Below are positions 1 through 6,417 of a DNA stretch of 64,000 bases, one piece after another. The translations under genes were made by a program, and so were the position numbers. How positions within the stretch are numbered: the stretch's first letter is position 1; each line of letters starts with the position of its first letter. Location of the stretch: positions 62,001-126,000 of the forward strand of contig NZ_CP048115.1 of the NCBI RefSeq assembly GCF_010093045.1, in the 5' to 3' direction. The notes under the pieces were generated by a model. The model made no database searches. It saw only the letters and a program-made list of their open reading frames with translations, and was not told where the DNA came from. The DNA comes from Mucilaginibacter sp. 14171R-50 (GTDB lineage Bacteria; Bacteroidota; Bacteroidia; Sphingobacteriales; Sphingobacteriaceae).

Positions 1-1582
1 CGATGACCGCCTTGCTGCCCAGGTATTTATCCATAGAGTTGGTGCCGCGCAGCATCTCGTCAATCAAAAAGAAAACGCGGTGCTCATGCTCAACAGCACC
101 CATCAGCATCTGCAGGCGGTCCAGTTCGGCTTTAAAGGTTGATGTACTTTCATTGAGCGAATCCTTTATGCGCATATAGCTTACTATCGTGATAACCGAA
201 ACTTCCATTGCCCTGGCACATACGTTTGCCCCTGCCAGGGCCATTACCGTATTGATGCCTACCGTTCGCAAAAAAGTACTCTTGCCGGCCATATTACTGC
301 CGGTGATAATATCGATGCTATAAGCATCGCTCAATTCATAATCGTTATCAACCCTGTTTTCGCGGATAAGCGGATGGGCAATATTTTTAGCTGTAAGGGT
401 GTAACCTTCAGTATCTGCAATTGCCGGGCAAACCCAATCCGGGTAATTAATGGCAGTTACAGCTATACTTATAAGCGCCTCAAACTCGGCTATTACATCA
501 AAGGCAGTCTCCAGATTTTCGTGGTTATTGCGTTTCCAGTTTTCAATGGCTATGATCTGCCTGATATCCCACAGGAAAAATAAATTAAGGATAACCCCTA
601 CAATAATATTCAGGTGATAATTGAGCTTGTTGATAAGTTCGGATAGCTCCTGTATCTTTTGGGATGTTTTATCGTTCTTTAGCTTCTGAACGAGATTATT
701 GGAATAAGCAGCGGTCCACTCCTCACTCTGTATCTTACTGAACACGCCGGCGTATTTACCCAGCATGGTGCCAATTTTATCGGCTATCATGTCGGCCTTT
801 TTAATATACGACGCTTTTGACGCTACAATGCCCAAATTGGCAAGCCCTATTGCAATGGCAAGTATTTTCGCCGGTGCGTAAAAGTATGCTGCAACAATAG
901 CTGCGACTAATATATACGGCGCGAGCAACGCATATTTTCCAAGTCCCTTTTCGCCCGGCAGGTTCAATGGCAGCCGTAAATAACTGAATAATTTATTCAA
1001 GCGGCTTATGTCGCCATCATTACTGAACAGCAGCAGCGCTTGCAACTCTTTTTTCCAATTGTGTTTGGCGGCTATTTCTTTCACTGCTTGCTGCCTGGCT
1101 AGTATGGTTGGTTTATCGGCGGGGGCATTTAACCACGAAGCTAATTTGTCGTTACCGGTAGCAGTAGACGAACGGTTGATCAGGTTATACAACGATGCAT
1201 CACCAAAAATATCCAGATCAGAACTGTAGAAGTGTTTTTCGTTATAGTACCGCTGGCCATTATTATAAAGGTTAATGTTGCCTTGCAAACTGTTTATCTC
1301 GTTCAGGTTTATGCTTTCCAGATCGAGGTAGTAATCGCGCCGGCGCTCGTATTCGCTTTGGCGGGCAACCAGCCAGGCAAAAGCAGCGAGCAATATCACA
1401 ATTGCGACGGCCATAATGGTAAAATCGTCGTTGGCGATCGTTAAGTACACCGAAAATATCATCAGCCCGAAAATGGCCAGCCTTAACAGCGAATAGGTGT
1501 TGGCTTGCGTTTTATATTTATCGGCTTGCTGCTTTGCCAGCGCGGCCGCTTGCGTATAGTTGTTTATAATATCCTGTTCCAT
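1..1582 (-). CDS. MutS-like ATPase with membrane segments (partial, C-terminus off the window)
   Basis: About 527 residues are readable leftward from an ATG at 1582, and the gene runs off the left edge. The C-terminal part is a MutS domain V ATPase: the Walker A loop TGSNMAGKST lies at about 275-304 and the Walker B VFFLIDEMLRGTNS near 30-75. The N-terminal half has hydrophobic stretches (LLRLAIFGLMIFSVYL and a second block around 830-910) in place of the mismatch-binding domain of true MutS. This matches the membrane-anchored MutS-related family common in Bacteroidota, whose role is not established, so I would not call it mismatch repair. An in-frame ATG at 1642 would add 20 Cys-rich residues (MCSYCCN). 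I prefer 1582, because 1642 leaves only 28 bases before the divergent rlmH. Family confidence is high, function low. Confidence 0.8.
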   Translation of the reverse strand, partial: MEQDIINNYTQAAALAKQQADKYKTQANTYSLLRLAIFGLMIFSVYLTIANDDFTIMAVAIVILLAAFAWLVARQSEYERRRDYYLDLESINLNEINSLQGNINLYNNGQRYYNEKHFYSSDLDIFGDASLYNLINRSSTATGNDKLASWLNAPADKPTILARQQAVKEIAAKHNWKKELQALLLFSNDGDISRLNKLFSYLRLPLNLPGEKGLGKYALLAPYILVAAIVAAYFYAPAKILAIAIGLANLGIVASKASYIKKADMIADKIGTMLGKYAGVFSKIQSEEWTAAYSNNLVQKLKNDKTSQKIQELSELINKLNYHLNIIVGVILNLFFLWDIRQIIAIENWKRNNHENLETAFDVIAEFEALISIAVTAINYPDWVCPAIADTEGYTLTAKNIAHPLIRENRVDNDYELSDAYSIDIITGSNMAGKSTFLRTVGINTVMALAGANVCARAMEVSVITIVSYMRIKDSLNESTSTFKAELDRLQMLMGAVEHEHRVFFLIDEMLRGTNSMDKYLGSKAVI

Positions 1583-1670
1583 GTAGCTTTGCAGCTTATA
1601 ATAGGTAATTTTGCCTTCAATGTTACAACAATAAGAGCACATTTATACTTTATAAGTTACAACTCTGTTA

Positions 1671-2144
1671 ATGAAAATTACTTTTATAACCGTTGGCAAA
1701 ACCGAAGACGCCTATTTAAAAGATGGTATTGAAAAGTATGTAAAGCGCCTTAAGCATTACACGCGCCTGGAGATGGCGGAGATACCCGAGCTTAAAAACA
1801 CCAAAGCTCTTACCGAAGATCAGCAAAAGACCAAAGAGGCGGAACTTATCCTCAAAAAGATTAATCCGCAGGACCATGTGATCCTGCTCGACGAGAACGG
1901 CATGGAATTTACTTCGGTACAGTTTGCCAACTATATCAGCAAGCGCTCGGTATCGTCATCAGCAAACCTGGTTTTTATTGTAGGCGGCCCCTATGGCTTC
2001 GATCAATCTGTTTACCAGCGCGCCAACGATAAGCTGTCCCTAAGCCGCATGACCTTTTCGCACCAAATGGTACGCCTGTTTTTTGTAGAGCAGCTATACC
2101 GTGCGTACAGCATCATCAAAGGCGAACCATATCATCATCAGTAA
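1671..2144 (+). CDS. rlmH: 23S rRNA (pseudouridine1915-N3)-methyltransferase RlmH
   Basis: A 157-residue protein, the normal length of this SPOUT-class enzyme, which methylates N3 of pseudouridine 1915 in helix 69 of 23S rRNA on the assembled 70S ribosome, using SAM. Visible signatures are LLDENG (72-77), the SAM-binding knot loop IVGGPYGF (103-110), LSLSRMTFSHQ (122-132) and the C-terminal GEPYHH, whose Tyr/His tail is conserved. The start ATG gives the typical MKITFITVGK beginning. The gene is divergent from the MutS-like gene and is followed four bases after its stop by the left arm of an inverted repeat. Confidence 0.96.
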   Translation: MKITFITVGKTEDAYLKDGIEKYVKRLKHYTRLEMAEIPELKNTKALTEDQQKTKEAELILKKINPQDHVILLDENGMEFTSVQFANYISKRSVSSSANLVFIVGGPYGFDQSVYQRANDKLSLSRMTFSHQMVRLFFVEQLYRAYSIIKGEPYHHQ

Positions 2145-2275
2145 ATGGATATGCAGATGTGCAGATTACAGATGTGCAGATGTAAGTATCTGTAAATTCT
2201 TAAATTCTGTAAATTCATCTACAGACATTTATTTGCACATTTGCATATCTGCATATTTGCACATTTATTATCCTC
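2145..2275. repeat. Intergenic inverted repeat of tgcagatg-type words
   Basis: The whole gap between rlmH and the zinc exporter gene is an imperfect inverted repeat. The left arm (2149-2178) repeats tgcagatg/gtgcagat, and the right arm (2231-2266) repeats ttgcacat/ttgcatat. A perfect 10-base pair of arms is ATATGCAGAT at 2149-2158 and ATCTGCATAT at 2247-2256. The arms begin 4 bases after the rlmH stop and end 9 bases before the next ATG. The right-arm words recur at about 13767-13804 and, more loosely, at 59531-59567, again just upstream of a plus-strand gene. Confidence 0.8.
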
Positions 2276-3187
2276 ATGCACGACCACTCCCACCACCATC
2301 ACCACGACCACGCACCGAAGATCGATCACCTGAACAGTGCTTTTATCTGGGGCATTGCGCTTAATTCGGCTTTTGTTGTTGTCGAGGTGATCTATGGCTT
2401 TATCAGCGGTTCATTATCGCTGCTCACCGATGCGGGTCATAACCTCAGCGATGTGGCATCGCTGGCGCTGGCCTTACTGGCCTTTAAACTGGCAAAAGCA
2501 AAATCAAATAAGGTTTATACCTACGGATATAAGCGGTCGACCATCATCGTGTCGTTTTTTAACGCGGTGATACTTTTGGTAGCCGTTGGCTTTATAGTTT
2601 ACGAGGCTGTGATGCGCTTTATACATCCCGAGCCCATAGCCGGCGGTACCGTTGCCTGGGTGGCTTTTGTGGGGATAGCCATTAATGGTTTTACTGCCTG
2701 GCTGTTTGTAAAAGATAAGGATGCCGACCTGAACATTAAAGGTGCTTATATGCACATGGCGGTAGATGCTATAGTATCATTGGGGGTAGTGATATCGGGC
2801 ATCGTCATTTATTTTACAAAACTGGAATGGATTGATAGCGCGGTGAGCATCGTTATCGGCATTGTGATATTAACCGGCACCTGGAACCTGCTAAAAGACA
2901 GCCTGCGCCTGGAGATGGACGGCGTACCAAAAGAGATGGACCTAAAAAAAATAAAGGCCGAGCTGATGAAAACTAAAGGGGTGGTAGACATTCACCACAT
3001 GCATGTTTGGGCGCTAAGCACTACCGAAAATGCGCTTACCGCTCACCTGGTGGTAAGCCCCGAGGATATGGGTATCTTCGACGAAATTAAACACGACCTG
3101 CGTCACCGGCTGGAGCACCTGTCAATAAGTCACAGTACTTTTGAACCGGAGTTTAGCAACGAAAAATGCGGGCAGCCGGATTGTTAA
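2276..3187 (+). CDS. Cation diffusion facilitator, zinc (Zn/Cd/Co) exporter
   Basis: A 303-residue inner-membrane antiporter that exports zinc-type divalent cations in exchange for protons. It opens with a metal-binding His-rich tail (HDHSHHHHHDH, 2-12) and has six predicted membrane segments. The paired metal-site motifs are present: HNLSD (H55, D59) in segment 2 and HMAVD (H160, D164) in segment 5, the Zn-selective HxxxD arrangement of ZitB/CzcD proteins. A C-terminal cytoplasmic ferredoxin-like domain follows, with the HHMHVWALS motif. The start is the ATG at 2276, ten bases after a repeat arm. No metal regulator is adjacent. Family certain; the exact metal is inferred. Confidence 0.93.
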   Translation: MHDHSHHHHHDHAPKIDHLNSAFIWGIALNSAFVVVEVIYGFISGSLSLLTDAGHNLSDVASLALALLAFKLAKAKSNKVYTYGYKRSTIIVSFFNAVILLVAVGFIVYEAVMRFIHPEPIAGGTVAWVAFVGIAINGFTAWLFVKDKDADLNIKGAYMHMAVDAIVSLGVVISGIVIYFTKLEWIDSAVSIVIGIVILTGTWNLLKDSLRLEMDGVPKEMDLKKIKAELMKTKGVVDIHHMHVWALSTTENALTAHLVVSPEDMGIFDEIKHDLRHRLEHLSISHSTFEPEFSNEKCGQPDC

Positions 3188-3220
3188 GTATTTCTTAATT
3201 TGAGCCTCAAATTACTACCA

Positions 3221-3643
3221 ATGAACACTACCAACCGACGTAAATTTATAGCAACTGCAGCTACTATTACCGCAAGCACCGTGGCAGCATCGGCTATGCC
3301 CTCAATAATAAAATCCACTATCATGACAAACAAATACCCAATTGTACATCACGCGCTTTTCTGGTTAAAAAACCCAAATTCTAAAGAAGACCGCGATAAA
3401 CTGGTTGCCGGTGTAAAGTCTCTTGGTAAGATAAACCTGATAAAAGAACTGCACGTAGGCGTAGTGGCCAGCACCGAGAAACGCGACGTGGTTGATAACA
3501 GCTGGGGCGTATCCGAAGTGATGTTCTTCGCCAGTCTTGAGGACCAGGCCGCCTACCAAAGTCACCCTATCCATCAGCAGTTTATTAAAGACCACAGCTA
3601 CCTTTGGGAAAAGGTGATTGTATATGATGCGGTAGACGCGTAG
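3221..3643 (+). CDS. Tat-signal Dabb (stress-responsive alpha/beta-barrel) domain protein
   Basis: 140 residues from the ATG at 3221. The N-terminus has twin arginines (TNRRKF, R6-R7) followed by an Ala/Thr-rich hydrophobic stretch, so it looks like a Tat export signal. The rest is one Dabb dimeric alpha/beta-barrel domain: [10 protein letters not shown] at the start, then [19 protein letters not shown], then [15 protein letters not shown] and a closing VIVYDAVDA. The ligand and reaction are unknown for this family. An upstream TTG at 3200 is in frame but gives no better signal. A second in-frame ATG ([10 protein letters not shown]) just before the domain could give a cytoplasmic form. It follows the zinc exporter by 33 bases and is probably co-transcribed. 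Confidence 0.85.
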   Translation: MNTTNRRKFIATAATITASTVAASAMPSIIKSTIMTNKYPIVHHALFWLKNPNSKEDRDKLVAGVKSLGKINLIKELHVGVVASTEKRDVVDNSWGVSEVMFFASLEDQAAYQSHPIHQQFIKDHSYLWEKVIVYDAVDA

Positions 3644-3660
3644 CCAGAACTAAACCCCAT

Positions 3661-3754
3661 GTCATTGCGAGCGATAGCGTGGCAATCTCTTTAAGCCACT
3701 CCTCCATGCAAGGCGTATAATTGTCCTAAAGAGGTTGCTTCGTACCTCGCAATG
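3661..3754. repeat. GTCATTGCGAG...CTCGCAATGG palindromic element, degenerate copy
   Basis: Left arm 3661-3690 (GTCATTGCGAGCGATAGCGT then ggcaatctct) and right arm 3731-3754 (gaggttgcttcgtacctcgc then aatgg). It is a diverged copy of the perfect palindrome at 21105-21186: the left arm has different bases in its centre while the right arm keeps the shared core. It lies between two convergent genes. Confidence 0.85.
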
Positions 3755-3769
3755 GTATAGTTTTATAGT

Positions 3770-3812
3770 AATATTAAAGCCCCGACAGTTACCTGACGGG
3801 GCTTTTAATATT
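3770..3812. terminator. Bidirectional intrinsic terminator
   Basis: A long stem, aatattaaagccccg pairing with cggggcttttaatatt, with runs of A and T on both sides. It sits between the convergent Dabb and DUF5606 genes and can serve both strands. Confidence 0.85.
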
Positions 3813-3827
3813 ATCAGCAATAACTGC

Positions 3828-4328
3828 TTATGCTTTTTTTGCAGGCGCCTTTTTAGCCTTAGCTTTTGGGGCTTCGGCGGCCGGTGCTTCTTCTGTTACA
3901 GGTTCGGCGGCAGGCGCTGCTTCTTCGGCAACCGGCGCAGTGGCAGGCTCCTCGTTAAACAGCGGGAATTCTTTTAATATCAAAAACCAGCTGATGATCT
4001 TTTTAATATCTGATGAGTAAACTTTTTCCTCGTCATGGTCGGCCGCCACTTCGTAAAAAAAACCGCGAAGTTTTTTGCCGTCGTCCTTAACAGACGGCAC
4101 GCTTGCTGCCGTTTTCATGCGTTCAAAAATGTCGGTCAGCTTTATATCATCCTCTAAACCAAAAACGGTTATCTCGTTCAATGCAGCCAGTTTCGCGGTA
4201 GAAATATTAGCCACCAGCTTTGTTTTTTTGTCGTCAAGGCTTTCTAAAACGTAACCCGTTTTGTTTTGGGCCAGCGCCCTCCATAAACCCGGTTTACCCG
4301 ATACCGCAACAATTCCCTGTAAATTCAT
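3828..4328 (-). CDS. DUF5606-type conserved Bacteroidota protein with Ala/Glu/Lys tail
   Basis: 166 residues. The first 120 resemble the DUF5606 family found across Bacteroidota: MNLQGIVAVSGKPGLWRAL, then a GYVLESLDDKK segment, then EKVYSSDIKKIISWFLIL near 101-118. The function is not known. Residues 124-166 are a low-complexity Pro/Ala/Glu-rich tail ending in a lysine-rich KAKAKKAPAKKA, probably disordered and possibly nucleic-acid or membrane-surface binding (inference). No signal peptide, so cytoplasmic. It is downstream of the cyclophilin gene, from which it is separated by a hairpin repeat. Confidence 0.78.
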   Translation of the reverse strand: MNLQGIVAVSGKPGLWRALAQNKTGYVLESLDDKKTKLVANISTAKLAALNEITVFGLEDDIKLTDIFERMKTAASVPSVKDDGKKLRGFFYEVAADHDEEKVYSSDIKKIISWFLILKEFPLFNEEPATAPVAEEAAPAAEPVTEEAPAAEAPKAKAKKAPAKKA

Positions 4329-4334
4329 GTGTTA

Positions 4335-4402
4335 GCTTATTGGTTGATTAAGTTGATCGGTGAGTAGTTTTACTAATCACTACTCACCAATCAACCATTC
4401 AC
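4335..4402. repeat. Intergenic inverted repeat, ggtgagtagt / actactcacc
   Basis: The 80-base gap between the cyclophilin and DUF5606 genes is mostly a hairpin. GGTGAGTAGT at 4359-4368 pairs perfectly with ACTACTCACC at 4379-4388, and ttggttgatt (4340 on) pairs with aatcaacca (4389 on) as an outer stem. It may also attenuate transcription between the two co-directional genes. Confidence 0.75.
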
Positions 4403-4408
4403 TATTAT

Positions 4409-4846
4409 CTATTCTTCAATTACTTCTATTCCTAAAATTTTATCGCCCTGGCGTATGTCGTCAACCACGTCAACATTTTCAATAACTTTACCAAATACGG
4501 TATGGTTGCGGTCTAAATGCGCGGTGTTATCGCGGCTGTGGCATATAAAAAACTGCGAGCTGCCGGTGTTACGGCCTGCATGCGCCATTGATAGCACGCC
4601 GCGGTCGTGGTATTGGTTATCGCCTGTAAGTTCGCAGTCAATACGTTTGCCGCTGCCACCTGCACCTGTGCCGGTTGGGTCGCCGCCCTGTACCACAAAA
4701 TTGGGGATAACACGGTGAAAAGTTACGTTATCATAAAAACCTGATTTAGCCAGCCCTAAAAAGTTAGCTACGGTGTTTGGCGCATCCTTGTCAAAAAATT
4801 GAACGGTCATGTCGCCTTTTTCGGTTTTAATTATTGCTTTGCTCAT
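4409..4846 (-). CDS. Cyclophilin-type peptidyl-prolyl cis-trans isomerase, cytoplasmic
   Basis: A minimal 145-residue cyclophilin domain that accelerates cis-trans isomerisation of peptidyl-proline bonds. Catalytic-site signatures: FHRVIPNFVVQGGDP (43-57, catalytic R45), GSSQFFI (95-101) and the HTVFGKV segment near 115. The drug-binding Trp of eukaryotic cyclophilin A is replaced by His (AHLDRNHTVFG), as in many bacterial enzymes. No signal peptide, so it acts in the cytoplasm, unlike periplasmic PpiA. A TACCTTTG box on the minus strand (4870-4877) lies 23 bases before the start. Confidence 0.93.
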   Translation of the reverse strand: MSKAIIKTEKGDMTVQFFDKDAPNTVANFLGLAKSGFYDNVTFHRVIPNFVVQGGDPTGTGAGGSGKRIDCELTGDNQYHDRGVLSMAHAGRNTGSSQFFICHSRDNTAHLDRNHTVFGKVIENVDVVDDIRQGDKILGIEVIEE

Positions 4847-4869
4847 CGTTTTAAATTTTAAACAGGTGG

Positions 4870-4877
4870 CAAAGGTA
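4870..4877 (-). promoter_or_regulatory. Bacteroidota -7 promoter box for the cyclophilin gene
   Basis: Plus-strand CAAAGGTA reads TACCTTTG on the minus strand and matches TAnnTTTG. It is 23 bases before the start at 4846. No clear TTG -33 element is visible. Confidence 0.55.
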
Positions 4878-4892
4878 GGGAATTAAGGGGAA

Positions 4893-5111
4893 AGGTAAAA
4901 GGCGAAAGGATTAAAGGTTTACGATCACCTGTTACTTCATTAACCGAAATTCACCATTCGATGTTCGATATTATCTTTCAACAATACCATTTCCAATTAA
5001 TCGTTACATTTGGTAACGGCCATGAAAATTTTAAAAAAGCTCCTTTTGCCTTTTTCCTTTCGCCTTTTACCTAAAAGAAAAATCTTTCTGCTTTTAGCCT
5101 TTCTGCTTTTA
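4893..5111. repeat. Inverted repeat whose right arm lies inside the next gene (aggtaaaaggcgaaagg words)
   Basis: AGGTAAAAGGCGAAAGG at 4893-4909 is the exact reverse complement of CCTTTCGCCTTTTACCT at 5056-5072 (17 of 17), 146 bases apart. The right arm continues with two further words, including CCTTTCTGCTTTTA at 5098-5111, whose reverse complement occurs in the repeat at about 23790-23820. The promoter box and start codon of the gene at 5022 lie in the loop, and the right arm encodes part of its signal peptide. Confidence 0.85.
5005..5012 (+). promoter_or_regulatory. -7 promoter box TACATTTG, short leader
   Basis: Matches TAnnTTTG and ends 9 bases before the ATG at 5022, predicting a leader of only a few bases. 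It supports 5022 rather than the upstream in-frame TTG at 5010 as the start. Confidence 0.55.
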
Positions 5112-6329
5112 ACTCAATTGACAAGGGCTGCCTCCATCCTTATCCCGATGGATGATGAGCAAAAGGACCACCTGAAAAGTTACGGCATCGCTTTTTGGAC
5201 CTTGAAGAACGGCGAAACGGTTGACTGGCTGCTTAACTACCGCGGCGGCAGCTTTATGATGAAGTACGACCAGAAGCTGGAACAAGAATGCAAGATACGC
5301 GGGGTAAGTTACGAAGTGCTCCCCGATGCAAAGGCTAACGAAATACTGACCGAAGTGAGCGACCCATCTGTAAATATGGATATGGTAAAGCTGGAAAAAG
5401 CGCCCAAAATGGCTGTCTACTCGCCTAAAAACAAGCTGCCATGGGATGATGCCGTTACCCTGGTGTTAAAATATGCTGAGATACCTTATGATGTGATCTA
5501 CGATGAGGAAGTGATACGCGGCGACCTGCCAAAGTACGACTGGCTGCACATGCACCACGAAGATTTTACGGGCCAGTTCAGCAAGTTTTATGGCGTGTAC
5601 CGTTACGCGCAGTGGTATAACGATGATGTAAAAAGCCAGCAGGCTATGGCCACAAAACTGGGTTTTAAAAAGGTTTCGCAAATGAAGCTTGCCGTGGTGC
5701 AGCACATACGTGATTTTTGCGCCGGCGGGGGCTTCCTGTTTGCCATGTGCAGCGGTACCGATACGTTTGATATTGCCCTGGCCGCTTCGAACACGGATAT
5801 TGTTGAAAGCATGTTTGACGGCGACCCCGCCGACCCCGATGCACAGGCTAAGCTCGATTTTACGCAAACCTTCGCCTTTCAGAATTTCACACTCGATCAA
5901 AACCCGCTATCCCATCAGTTCAGCAATATCGATGTTACCCCGGTTAGGCAGGTTGACCGTACCCGCGATTTTTTTACGCTGTTTGATTTTTCGGCCAAGT
6001 GGGATGTGGTACCCAGCATGCTAACGCAGGACCATGATAAAGTGATAAAGGGCTTTATGGGCCTAACCACCGCATACAATAAAAATAAGCTAAAGCCCGG
6101 GGTTACCATTATGGGCGAAATGAAAACAGCTAACGAAGCCCGCTACATACACGGCGAATTTGGCAGAGGCCAGTGGACCTTTTACGGCGGCCACGACCCG
6201 GAAGATTACCAGCACGCCGTAGGCGACCCGCCAACTGACCTGAAACTGCACCCCAACTCGCCCGGTTACCGGCTGATATTGAATAACGTATTGTTCCCCG
6301 CGGCAAAGAAAAAGAAACAGAAAACGTGA
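5022..6329 (+). CDS. Exported conserved protein, often database-labelled 'asparagine synthetase B'
   Basis: 435 residues from the ATG at 5022. A long N-terminal signal (KKLLLPFSFRLLPKRKIFLL, then more Leu, ending at ...TRA|AS) points to export. From memory, Bacteroidota homologues carry the label 'asparagine synthetase B', but I see neither an N-terminal Cys glutaminase domain nor the SGGxDS ATP-pyrophosphatase loop, so that name is not supported. Conserved-looking pieces are ILIPMDDEQKDHLKSYGIAF, VDWLLNYRGGSFMM, FCAGGGFLFAMCSGTDTFD and GRGQWTFYGGHDPEDY. The GGGFLFAMCSG segment recalls a class-I glutaminase-like nucleophile elbow, but this is a weak inference. Function unknown. Signal-peptide codons 7-30 coincide with a repeat arm. 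The gene ends in a KKKKQKT tail. Confidence 0.7.
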   Translation: MKILKKLLLPFSFRLLPKRKIFLLLAFLLLTQLTRAASILIPMDDEQKDHLKSYGIAFWTLKNGETVDWLLNYRGGSFMMKYDQKLEQECKIRGVSYEVLPDAKANEILTEVSDPSVNMDMVKLEKAPKMAVYSPKNKLPWDDAVTLVLKYAEIPYDVIYDEEVIRGDLPKYDWLHMHHEDFTGQFSKFYGVYRYAQWYNDDVKSQQAMATKLGFKKVSQMKLAVVQHIRDFCAGGGFLFAMCSGTDTFDIALAASNTDIVESMFDGDPADPDAQAKLDFTQTFAFQNFTLDQNPLSHQFSNIDVTPVRQVDRTRDFFTLFDFSAKWDVVPSMLTQDHDKVIKGFMGLTTAYNKNKLKPGVTIMGEMKTANEARYIHGEFGRGQWTFYGGHDPEDYQHAVGDPPTDLKLHPNSPGYRLILNNVLFPAAKKKKQKT

Positions 6330-6417
6330 TTTCAGTTAGCAGTTTTTAGTTGGCAGTTTGCTGTCTACCGGTAGCTGCATACTGGCAACTGCACACAGTT
6401 TTACTGCCAACGGCGTA
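6330..6417. repeat. Intergenic inverted repeat of ttagcagtt/ttggcagtt words
   Basis: Between the convergent genes ending at 6329 and 6418. Left arm ttagcagttt, ttggcagttt (6337-6360) and right arm ctggcaactg, ttttactgccaac (6383-6412). It has the same architecture as the other gap-filling repeats: the arms start within a few bases of both stop codons. Confidence 0.6.
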
